NCBI GenBank assembly: GCA_003575245.1
Contig: NMQN01000039.1
Coordinates: 1 to 8,800 of the forward strand
From: Candidatus Atribacteria bacterium 1244-E10-H5-B2
Lineage (GTDB): Bacteria > Atribacterota > JS1 > SB-45 > 34-128
Length of the DNA stretch: 8,800 nucleotides
Direction of reading: 5' to 3'
Shown here: positions 1 to 4,056 of the stretch, piece after piece
How the letters are laid out: every line of letters starts with the position of its first letter
Position numbering within the stretch: the stretch's first letter is position 1
Position numbers and translations under genes: made by a program
Notes under the pieces: generated by a model
The model's input: the letters and a program-made list of their open reading frames with translations, nothing else
What the model was told of the DNA's origin: nothing
The model's database searches: none

Positions 1-16
1 CTTGAGAAAATGACTT

Positions 17-82
17 TATAAATCAGGCTTCTTGAAAAATAGAAGGGATAAATTTTAGTGCATCTAATTGCCGAAAATAGGG
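17..82 (+). repeat. Promoter-linked repeat module A (left-truncated)
   Basis: This copy aligns with the modules at 3143-3212 and 187-255. It has a TATAAA -10-like hexamer at 17-22, a CAGGCTTCTT stretch, a degenerate 10-bp tandem pair at 53-72 (6 of 10 positions match), and then a G-run. The matching -35 would lie outside the window. It is the most degenerate of the family. Confidence 0.5.
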
Positions 83-126
83 GGTAGGTTATCCCATTTT
101 ATAGGGTAGATTTACCTTCTTTTTTT
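83..126 (+). terminator. Possible intrinsic terminator of module A
   Basis: The outer stem AGGT/ACCT (86-89 with 114-117) encloses a CCC/GGG inner pairing (93-95 with 104-106) and is followed by TTCTTTTTTT. The stem is weak. However, the T-run and the sequence after it recur at 3404-3423, where a stronger hairpin precedes them, which supports the assignment. Confidence 0.45.
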
Positions 127-163
127 ATTTCTGATCCTGGTTAAAATTTCGCTAAAGATAGAA

Positions 164-192
164 TTACATAATTATATTGAAGCTCTTATAAT
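164..192 (+). promoter_or_regulatory. Sigma-70-like promoter B
   Basis: TTACAT (164-169), 17 bp, TATAAT (187-192). The spacer ends in AGCTCT, as in promoters C, D and E, and all four keep exactly 17 bp. Transcription would start near 199 and run through the tandem motif at 224-243. Confidence 0.65.
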
Positions 193-223
193 TCAAGGGT
201 TACAGGAAGTTAAAGAATAAGAT

Positions 224-255
224 TATAGTGCAGTATAATGCACTAAATCAGGGGG
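224..255 (+). repeat. 10-bp tandem motif of module B with G-run
   Basis: TATAGTGCAG is followed directly by TATAATGCAC (8 of 10 positions match), then TAAATCA and GGGGG at 251-255. The sister modules carry different words at the same place (TATATGATAA, TATAGTGGAA, TATATTGCAT, TATATTAGAA), so the two copies within a module change together. Confidence 0.75.
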
Positions 256-262
256 TAAATAT

Positions 263-293
263 CCTTTTAATTGTTACAAAAGGTTGACCTTTT
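263..293 (+). promoter_or_regulatory. Two competing hairpins downstream of module B
   Basis: AAAAGG at 278-283 can pair with CCTTTT upstream (263-268, 9-nt loop). As AAAAGGT it can instead pair with ACCTTTT downstream (287-293). Only one can form at a time, as in attenuators. The block TTRCAAAAGGT recurs at 3070-3081 and 3218-3229. No T-run follows, so termination is not implied. A regulatory role is inference. Confidence 0.35.
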
Positions 294-296
294 ATG

Positions 297-419
297 TTGA
301 GGAAAGTTGAGGTTTTAGGTGCAGTCTCGGTTTAGTTTATTTAAAAGATTTTTAGCAGTAAAAATATATCTTTAAAATGTCCTTACGGTGTCCTTAAAAA
401 ATTGCAGTGATCCTGCAGT
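297..419 (+). repeat. Three more short tandem motifs (10, 11, 11 bp)
   Basis: TTGAGGAAAG then TTGAGGTTTT at 297-316 (period 10). TGTCCTTA at 378-385 and 389-396 (period 11). TGCAGT at 403-408 and 414-419 (period 11). They are separated by AT-rich linkers containing TTTAGCAGTAAAAA, similar to the linkers of the array at 2867-3060. Confidence 0.65.
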
Positions 420-535
420 AGAATTTCAGATATAAAAAGAAGGTTTAAATGGCAGGTTTTAGCAAGTTTTTAGAAGTAAGAAATAGATAAGAAGGTTGTC
501 TTTCTTAAGTTCCAGTTAATAGGTTATTATTCTAC

Positions 536-564
536 TTGCTAACATTATCAAGAAATGATAACTA
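536..564 (+). promoter_or_regulatory. Promoter of the first gene, same type as at 3997
   Basis: TTGCTA (536-541), 17 bp, TAACTA (559-564), with a TGA just before the -10. The 11 bases TTCTACTTGCT (530-540) and TGATAA 15 bases later are identical to the promoter at 3991-4022, while the sequence between them differs. The -10 is poor, so the shared layout is the main support. Confidence 0.5.
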
Positions 565-622
565 AGGATCAGGGGTAATGTTAAGGATGTTAATAGAAAA
601 CAACAAAAAGGGGGTTGAAGCT

Positions 623-1015
623 ATGACTAAATTCAGGAATGCACAAAGCTATTATGGCAATACTGAAGAAATGATACAAAGGCAAAGAAACAATTTAATA
701 CCTGGCGGGAATATATATCAGAAAAGGGAAATAAGCGAAGCAAGATATAACTGCTTCTGGGAATATGGCGATCTTGAAGATAAGCGATGGGTTTATGAAT
801 TGTGTATAAATAAAAGGGATCCTAAAGATGTTTCTGAAAAGGAATTGAAAAGCGAAAAATGGCTTGATAACTGGTGGGGTGAATTGGAACTCAAAGATAA
901 AAAATTTATCTACTGGGCTGTAATGGATCCTCTATCTAAAGAAGAAAAAACTCCCATTTTTCTGCACATAGAAGAATGCTCAAAGAAGAAATTGGCTGTA
1001 TCAGAAAAGGACTGA
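623..1015 (+). CDS. Hypothetical protein, 130 aa
   Basis: I do not recognise this protein. It is soluble, charged and rich in Trp, Tyr, Lys and Glu, with aromatic clusters (FWEYGD; WLDNWWGELE; FIYWAVMDP), suggesting a small globular fold. There is no signal peptide, membrane segment or known motif. I chose ATG 623 because AAAGGGGGTTG ends about 6 bases before it. The in-frame ATG at 578 has AGGGG only 2 bases upstream and would start almost at the transcript end. The gene has its own promoter at 536-564 and ends beside another AAAGGGGGC with no start codon at a usable distance. Coding status is well supported by the ribosome site, length and composition. Function is unknown. Confidence 0.75.
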   Translation: MTKFRNAQSYYGNTEEMIQRQRNNLIPGGNIYQKREISEARYNCFWEYGDLEDKRWVYELCINKRDPKDVSEKELKSEKWLDNWWGELELKDKKFIYWAVMDPLSKEEKTPIFLHIEECSKKKLAVSEKD

Positions 1016-1043
1016 AAGGGGGCTAAAAAGCTTCTTTTCTTTT

Positions 1044-1141
1044 CTTGGTGTGGCTTGGTGTGAAAAACAAAGCTAACCTTTTATTTATAATGGTCTTATC
1101 GTTTCTACTTTCTTCGTGTGGCTCGGTGTGGTCTTCGTGTG
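1044..1141 (+). repeat. Tandem GTGTG motifs (10-11 bp period)
   Basis: CTTGGTGTGG and CTTGGTGTGA are adjacent at 1044-1063 (9 of 10 match). A second cluster has GTGTG at 1116, 1126 and 1137 (spacing 10, then 11). Each cluster is followed within about 60 bp by AACAAAGCTAA (1066-1076 and 1188-1198), so a longer unit also seems duplicated here. Confidence 0.55.
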
Positions 1142-1239
1142 AATTAGAAAAGCAGTTTATCGGTCTTTTCTCTCTTAACTACGGAAACAAAGCTAATTTA
1201 AGCGTTTTTAAGGGGGGGATAGATAGGGGGCTGGTATGA
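1060..1239 (+). CDS. Possible small lipoprotein (doubtful)
   Basis: From a GTG at 1060 the frame encodes about 59 residues: a short basic N-terminus (MKNKAN), a hydrophobic stretch (LLFIMVLSFLL) and a lipobox-like SSCGS. That resembles a type II signal peptide with the modified cysteine at about residue 20. Against this, there is no Shine-Dalgarno site near 1060 (the nearest G-run is at 1017-1023) and most of the frame is made of the GTGTG repeats and duplicated AACAAAGCTAA blocks. The downstream part has no family resemblance. It may be a chance frame through array DNA. Confidence 0.25.
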   Translation: MKNKANLLFIMVLSFLLSSCGSVWSSCELEKQFIGLFSLNYGNKANLSVFKGGIDRGLV

Positions 1240-1266
1240 TTATACCTATTTTTAGCTAAATACCAG
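1231..1266 (+). promoter_or_regulatory. Alternative hairpins leading the 9-bp array
   Basis: GGTAT (1233-1237) can pair with ATACC at 1242-1246 across a GATT loop, followed by TATTTTT, which looks like a small intrinsic terminator. Alternatively CTGGTAT (1231-1237) pairs with ATACCAG at 1260-1266, which would disrupt the first hairpin. GATTATACCT, then TTTTTAGCTAAA, then CAGG recur at 2766-2803 ahead of the second array, so this is a repeated leader. A role in attenuation is inference. Confidence 0.45.
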
Positions 1267-1274
1267 GCAAGAAA

Positions 1275-1603
1275 AGAAACTAAAGAAACTAAATATCGCT
1301 AAAAAAGGGAAGCAGAAAATTCGACTGATTCGACTTAAAAACGATAAAAAGGGCAGAGGAAATAAATGCTAAAAGTAACTAAGAAGAAAGATTATACACA
1401 ATTTATTACCGGAATCGGGGTAGAAGATCAAGTAATTGGGTTACTGGGTGATCCAATTTACTATCTAAAAATAAAAAGAACAAAAAGAACAAAAAAAGGA
1501 CAAAAAGAAAGGGTTACAGTTAAAAAAGGAAGGGCGGGAAATCTGACGAATCTGACAGGGTATCGGCAAAAAGGAAGAGCAGAAAAATTAACAGATTTAA
1601 CAG
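1275..1603 (+). repeat. Array of 9-bp tandem motifs, first cluster
   Basis: Five 9-bp words are each present twice head to tail: AGAAACTAA (1275-1292), ATTCGACTG/T (1319-1336), AAAAGAACA (1474-1491), AATCTGACG/A (1540-1557) and AATTAACAG/ATTTAACAG (1586-1603). Flanks are conserved: GGAAGnGCAGAAA before, and GATATCGCTAAAAAAGG or close variants after. The last two units are exactly 45 bp apart. Words differ between units, while the two copies within a unit match at 8 or 9 of 9 positions. Confidence 0.8.
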
Positions 1604-1614
1604 GATATTGCTAA
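1366..1614 (+). CDS. Putative small basic protein built partly from array units
   Basis: ATG 1366 is preceded by AGAGGA at 1355-1360 (5-base gap), a good ribosome site, giving 82 residues. The first 37 residues (MLKVTKKKDY...IYYLKI) look like ordinary protein. From about residue 38 the frame runs through three 9-bp array units, giving KRTKRTKKGQK and then a 15-residue repeat (KKGRAGNLTNLTGYR, QKGRAEKLTDLTGYC). Because unit words are 9 bp and units are 45 bp apart, the array stays in frame. It could be a real Lys/Arg-rich protein, or a gene whose 3' end was overrun by the array. No family is recognised. Confidence 0.4.
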   Translation: MLKVTKKKDYTQFITGIGVEDQVIGLLGDPIYYLKIKRTKRTKKGQKERVTVKKGRAGNLTNLTGYRQKGRAEKLTDLTGYC

Positions 1615-1663
1615 AAAAAGGCTTTTCTTCTTTCAGGAGAACTCGGGGACGGGGGTGTGATAT

Positions 1664-1972
1664 TTGGTAGTAAAAAAAGAAAAATTAAAACATCTTTTAG
1701 CTTTTCAATACTATTGTTTGCTGGGGGGCTTTGGAAGTAAAAGAAGCATAAAGGAAACAACAAAAAAGTTTGATATTGCCAGGGGTAGTAATTTTTATAA
1801 ATACTTTAGCTCTCTTTGTGGTAGGAGAAGTTTGTTAAAGGTTGCACGTAAATTTAATGTTTCAAGAACTGCAGTAAATAACTGGTATAAATCTTTTAAC
1901 TGGAAAGAGAGGGCCCGGGAATGGGATAATGAAATAAACAGAAAGGTGATAATGAGAGGCTCTCAAAGTTAG
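1664..1972 (+). CDS. Helix-turn-helix protein, terminase-small-subunit-like
   Basis: This 102-residue protein has a C-terminal helix-turn-helix at about 56-77 (SLLKVARKFNVSRTAVNNWY), followed by FNWKERAREWD at 78-88. That combination, an HTH and then a W-x-x-R-A-x-x-x-D segment, is typical of the DNA-binding N-terminus of phage terminase small subunits and related phage HTH proteins. The N-terminal half (KRSIKETTKKFDI) may hold a second HTH-like segment. The start is TTG 1664, set by GGGGGTGTGA at 1651-1660. It is much shorter than a full terminase small subunit and no large subunit follows, so a stand-alone DNA-binding or regulatory role is as likely. A hairpin (CCTC/GAGG near 2034-2044) lies between it and the next gene. 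Confidence 0.65.
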   Translation: MVVKKEKLKHLLAFQYYCLLGGFGSKRSIKETTKKFDIARGSNFYKYFSSLCGRRSLLKVARKFNVSRTAVNNWYKSFNWKERAREWDNEINRKVIMRGSQS

Positions 1973-2061
1973 GCAAAAAGTGGTACGGAAGTTTACAGTT
2001 TAACAGTATTTACCTGGTAACCAAAAAAACGAGCCTCTACGAGGGGAATAGCTTTTTATCT

Positions 2062-2277
2062 ATGAAAGTCAATGCATCGAGATTGATAACAAATGATAAC
2101 CTTAAAGCTGAAATAGAAGAAAAGTTAAAAGATATAAACCTTATAAATAGACTACGTTTGGGACATATTAGCGGAATTGCTTTAGAAAAACTAGTTATCA
2201 TTTCCTTCTTCCAGACTGGCAAGAAATGGCAAGGTTATAGCCGAAATAAAAAGGCGGTTAGAAGATATAGATATTAG
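2062..2277 (+). CDS. Unknown small protein, first copy of a tandem duplication
   Basis: ATG 2062 follows GAGGGG at 2040-2045 (a long 16-base gap, so initiation may be weak). The 71-residue product has a helical core, AEIEEKLKDINLINRLRLGHIS, then IALEKL. After about residue 50 the sequence turns into low-quality frame (KKWQGYSRNKKAVRRYRY). At that point a second copy of the same core begins in another frame (2195-2362). The 3' part of this frame therefore reads through the second copy out of register, and the natural product was probably shorter or was a two-copy protein now split by a frameshift. No family is recognised. Confidence 0.45.
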   Translation: MKVNASRLITNDNLKAEIEEKLKDINLINRLRLGHISGIALEKLVIISFFQTGKKWQGYSRNKKAVRRYRY

Positions 2278-2362
2278 ATATAGAATACGTTTAGGAAGAA
2301 TTAGCGAAACTGCATTAGCGGGATTACTTGCCATAGAAAAATGCTTCACCAATACAGGGTAA
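2195..2362 (+). pseudogene. Second, out-of-frame copy of the 2062 gene
   Basis: This frame is open from 2195 to TAA at 2360-2362 and reads SRLARNGKVIAEIKRRLEDI, then DIRYRIRLGRISETALAGLL, then AIEKCFTNTG. It aligns without gaps to the first copy, which has SRLITNDNLKAEIEEKLKDI then NLINRLRLGHISGIALEKL. About half of the aligned core residues are identical (AEI, L.DI, R.RLG.IS, AL). It has no ATG, GTG or TTG start at its head (only CTG 2216), and lies +1 relative to the first copy. Either one single-base change split a two-domain protein, or a programmed frameshift joins them, or this is a decaying duplicate. Confidence 0.55.
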
Positions 2363-2402
2363 CAAATGAAACAAATGAAACAGAAAAAGGACAAAAAGGA
2401 CA
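2362..2402 (+). repeat. Two adjacent 9-bp tandem motifs
   Basis: ACAAATGAA is exactly repeated at 2362-2370 and 2371-2379. After a short linker, AAAAGGACA is exactly repeated at 2385-2393 and 2394-2402. GATATCGCTAAAAAGGG follows, the same flank as in the 1275-1603 cluster. The array begins directly at the stop codon of the split gene. Confidence 0.75.
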
Positions 2403-2811
2403 GGATATCGCTAAAAAGGGAAGGCTCTTATCTATCCCTTAACGAAGGGTCTTAGCTAATGCAGATTTAGTATAAAAAATAGTCTATCTAACAAGGGTTT
2501 ACAGGTAAGGGTAAGTTTAACGACCAATCGTAAGCGGTTAACGCTTGGTAAGTTAATAACAAGGGTAGAAAGGCACCTGGAGCGTGAATTTCAGCACTAA
2601 AAGCACCTCTTAAATAACCTATCCTGATTTTTCAAGGTCAAACTACTTTGATCTTGCTTTCTTCACTTCTTCACTAATACCAGTTTAATCTCCGGGAATA
2701 CCCTTTTAACGAACGTAGAGTATCTTTATTCGCACATATTTTTATTTTTAAGGCAATGGGGTAGGGATTATACCTTAACTTACTTTTTTAGCTAAAACAT
2801 CAGGACAGAAA

Positions 2812-3055
2812 ATCTGACTGATCTGACAGGATACCGCTAAAAAGGGAAGGATAGAAAAATGTCCTTGTAGCTTCGTCGTAGCTTCGTCAATTTAGCAATA
2901 AAAAAATGTCCGTAGAACGTCCGCAAGATGTCCGTGATTTAGCTAAAAAAAGTATGGTGTAAGTATGGTGTAAAAAGGTCAGTGCAGGTTCAGTATAAGT
3001 TCAGTAAGAAAGCGATAAAAAAATGTCCCCAGAATGTCCCCGGGGTGTCCCTGAT
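2812..3055 (+). repeat. Array of 9-bp and 11-bp tandem motifs, second cluster
   Basis: One 9-bp pair, ATCTGACTG/ATCTGACAG (2812-2829), is followed by GATACCGCTAAAAAGGG. Then come five 11-bp sets: GTAGCTTCGTC twice, exact (2867-2888); ATGTCCGTAGA-like three times (2906-2938); AGTATGGTGTA twice, exact (2951-2972); TCAGTGCAGGT-like three times (2979-3011, TCAGT at 2979, 2990, 3001); ATGTCCCCAGA-like three times (3023-3055, TGTCCC at 3024, 3035, 3046). Most sets are followed by an AT-rich linker of the type TTTAGC(G)ATAAAAA. Confidence 0.8.
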
Positions 3056-3119
3056 TTAGCTAAAAGAATGTTACAAAAGGTAGACATTTTCAGGTTAAAA
3101 TTTTTTGTAAATTATAAAA

Positions 3120-3148
3120 TTACCGGCTATGTTAAAAGCTCTTATAAA
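3120..3148 (+). promoter_or_regulatory. Sigma-70-like promoter C
   Basis: TTACCG (3120-3125), 17 bp ending in AAAAGCTCT, TATAAA (3143-3148). It is the same layout as promoters B, D and E. It reads into the tandem motif at 3180. Confidence 0.6.
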
Positions 3149-3179
3149 TTAGGCTTCTTAAAAGATAAATAAAAAAGAT

Positions 3180-3260
3180 TATATGATAATATATGATACA
3201 AATCAGGGGGGGCAATGTTGCAAAAGGTTACATTCTCAGGTTGACAAAAGTTGACATTTA
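3180..3260 (+). repeat. Tandem motifs of module C
   Basis: TATATGATAA then TATATGATAC (3180-3199, 9 of 10 match), followed by AAATCA and seven G at 3206-3212. No hairpin plus T-run follows. Instead there is a block like 3070-3081 (TTGCAAAAGGT) and a further 10-bp pair, TTGACAAAAG/TTGACATTTA (3241-3260), then linker GCGATTAAAAATC. This module therefore probably reads through into D. Confidence 0.65.
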
Positions 3261-3290
3261 GCGATTAAAAATCTTTCGTAAATTATAAAA

Positions 3291-3319
3291 TTGCCTGGTA
3301 GTATCAAAGCTCTTATAAT
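3291..3319 (+). promoter_or_regulatory. Sigma-70-like promoter D
   Basis: TTGCCT (3291-3296), 17 bp ending in CAAAGCTCT, TATAAT (3314-3319). This is the best-scoring of the four by eye. Expected start is near 3326. Confidence 0.7.
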
Positions 3320-3325
3320 TCAGGG

Positions 3326-3411
3326 GCTTCAAGCGATAAAGAAGAAAAATTATAGTGGAATATAATGGAAAATTTAGGGGGCGGTATGATGTCATACCAG
3401 CTTCTTTTTTT
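3326..3411 (+). ncRNA. Putative short transcript of module D
   Basis: This lies between promoter D and a clear terminator and would give an RNA of roughly 85 nt. In order it carries an A-rich lead, the tandem word TATAGTGGAA/TATAATGGAA (3351-3370), GGGGG (3377-3381), a hairpin (3383-3398) and seven T. No sensible reading frame fits: the only ATG after the G-run (3386) sits in the hairpin and runs past the T-run. Promoter and terminator positions are seen in the sequence. That a stable RNA is made is inference. Confidence 0.4.
3383..3411 (+). terminator. Intrinsic terminator of module D
   Basis: GGTATG (3383-3388) pairs with CATACC (3393-3398) around a 4-nt loop and is followed by AGCTTC and TTTTTTT (3405-3411). 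The sequence after it (ATTTCTGATCCTG) matches that after the T-run at 120-126, so terminator and spacer are repeated together. Confidence 0.65.
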
Positions 3412-3449
3412 ATTTCTGATCCTGATTAAAATTTTTCGTAAAATAAAAA

Positions 3450-3478
3450 TTAACTGCTTATATTAAAGCTCTTATAAT
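3450..3478 (+). promoter_or_regulatory. Sigma-70-like promoter E
   Basis: TTAACT (3450-3455), 17 bp ending in AAAGCTCT, TATAAT (3473-3478). From 3403 on, the region is nearly the same as 119-192 (promoter B with its upstream sequence), so the module is a long, roughly 140-bp, diverged repeat. Confidence 0.65.
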
Positions 3479-3484
3479 TATAGG

Positions 3485-3664
3485 GTTTCAGGAAGTTAAG
3501 GAATAAAATTATATTGCATTATATTGCACTAATTAGGGGGTAGATTATTCTTTAAAGAAACTAAACCAAGATGATACCAATATGATACCAAAGAAGAAAT
3601 AAAAGGGTAAAATTATATTAGAATATATTAGGAAATTCAGGGGGTAGGAATACCCTCTTTTTTT
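3485..3664 (+). ncRNA. Putative transcript of modules E and F
   Basis: From promoter E to the terminator at 3642-3664 is roughly 180 nt. It carries three different tandem words: TATATTGCAT/TATATTGCAC (3510-3529, then GGGGG 3536-3540), ATGATACCAAT/ATGATACCAAA (3571-3592, period 11), and TATATTAGAA/TATATTAGGA (3614-3633, then GGGGG 3640-3644). No credible protein frame is present. Promoter, motifs and terminator are visible. Existence of the RNA is inferred. Confidence 0.4.
3642..3664 (+). terminator. Intrinsic terminator of module F
   Basis: GGGTA (3642-3646) pairs with TACCC (3651-3655) around a GGAA tetraloop, then TC and TTTTTTT (3658-3664). The left arm is part of the module's own G-run. 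Confidence 0.65.
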
Positions 3665-3676
3665 ATCCGGATAAAA
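3661..3676. repeat. 16-bp perfect palindrome
   Basis: TTTTATCCGGATAAAA is a perfect palindrome starting within the T-run of terminator F. It could serve as a dimer-binding operator, or as the reverse-strand half of a bidirectional terminator. Nothing further supports either. Confidence 0.45.
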
Positions 3677-3724
3677 GCGATCCTTCAATAGTTCTATGTA
3701 AAGTAGCCTCTTATAACTGATTAT

Positions 3725-3744
3725 CCCTTATCTATAAGGGTTTT
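3725..3744 (+). terminator. Hairpin with short T-run
   Basis: CCCTTA (3725-3730) pairs with TAAGGG (3735-3740) across TCTA, followed by TTTT. A related dyad, CCCTT AACG AAGGG, is near 2437-2450, with CTCTTAT upstream and TTAGC downstream in both. It is weak as a terminator. It could be a repeated structural element of the array region. Confidence 0.35.
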
Positions 3745-3806
3745 AGCCCTTCCTTCTTCTCTACTGATCACCTTAGAAAAAAGTTAGAAATTTACCTATA
3801 TAAACG

Positions 3807-3855
3807 ATAATTGAATAGATAAAAAGCGTTATTAACGATAATCAATTATTTTTTT
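3807..3855 (+). terminator. Terminator-like stem before the operon promoter
   Basis: ATAATTGA (3807-3814) pairs with TCAATTAT (3842-3849), and TTTTTTT runs to 3855. Inside, CGTT/AACG (3828-3831 and 3835-3838) forms a small inner hairpin, and AACGATAAT occurs twice (3803, 3834). The stem is AT-rich and its loop is long. It would separate the array region from the operon downstream. Confidence 0.4.
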
Positions 3856-3895
3856 ATGCTCTTATTTTACCCTTTTTAATCTCTTGAAGGCCTTT

Positions 3896-3922
3896 GTTTA
3901 TGATGTTTATAATGTTTCAACG
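3896..3922 (+). repeat. 9-bp motif in three copies
   Basis: GTTTATGAT, GTTTATAAT and GTTTCAACG follow head to tail. It resembles the 9-bp class but stands alone, without the usual GCTAAAAAAGG flank. A 12-bp exact repeat, TATGTAAAGTAG (3695-3706 and 3938-3949), lies on either side of this part of the region. Confidence 0.5.
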
Positions 3923-3996
3923 TCCTATAAATTATATTATGTAAAGTAGATTGGAAGGATATTATATAGGTTAAAAAACTTTTATATATTTTCTAC

Positions 3997-4025
3997 TTGC
4001 TTTATATATTTAAATGTGATAAAAT
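3997..4025 (+). promoter_or_regulatory. Promoter of the main operon
   Basis: TTGCTT (3997-4002), 17 bp, TAAAAT (4020-4025), with TGA directly before the -10 (extended -10). It shares TTCTACTTGCT-N15-TGATAA with the promoter at 530-561. Expected start is near 4032, leaving a very short leader with AAAGGGGG at 4037-4044. Confidence 0.7.
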
Positions 4026-4056
4026 ATACCAAATATAAAGGGGGAAGTTGGAGATT

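Larger units (their letters stand above)
1..577. other. Non-coding leader region with promoter and short-repeat modules
   Basis: I see no credible gene before position 578. The stretch holds the tail of one promoter-linked repeat module (1-126), a second full promoter and module (164-255), two mutually exclusive hairpins (263-293), three further short tandem motifs (297-419), and a promoter (536-564) reading into the first gene. The remainder is AT-rich with no structure I can name. Confidence 0.7.
2363..4047. other. Long non-coding repeat region
   Basis: I find no credible gene in these roughly 1.7 kb. From 2403 to about 2765 there are small dyads, CCCTTAACGAAGGG (near 2437-2450) and an imperfect ACCA...TGGT hairpin (near 2523-2554), and an 8-bp tandem CTTCACTT/CTTCACTA (2661-2676), but no clear unit structure. 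From 2766 the organised array and promoter modules run to 3664. From 3665 to 3990 there are palindromes, a terminator-like hairpin and one more 9-bp triple repeat. The operon promoter is at 3997. Confidence 0.7.

Noticed and set aside
578..622. Upstream ATG start for the first gene
   Set aside because: The ribosome site would be 2 bases from the ATG and the transcript would start only a few bases before it; ATG 623 has a proper site.
1275..2402. Tandem 9-bp pairs as footprints of excised transposons (target-site duplications)
   Set aside because: It would explain 9-bp doubles, but not the triples, the 10- and 11-bp periods, or the conserved flanks around each pair.
1275..3055. CRISPR array
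   Set aside because: Linkers are short and only loosely alike, unit spacing is irregular, the variable words are 9-11 bp and duplicated, and no Cas gene is present.
3068..3172. 34-aa frame starting MLQKVDIF
   Set aside because: No Shine-Dalgarno site, runs straight over promoter C, and the related copies of this block do not keep the frame open.
3386..3480. Leader peptide (MMSYQLL...) after the G-run of module D
   Set aside because: The ATG lies inside the terminator hairpin, the frame crosses the T-run, and other modules have no start codon at this place.
1275..3664. TIGR-type dual-guide array
   Set aside because: Short variable words in pairs recall it, but the two words of a pair are direct copies, not two different spacers; spacing is irregular; and no Nop-domain (Tas) protein is in the window. 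The HNH protein lacks such a domain.
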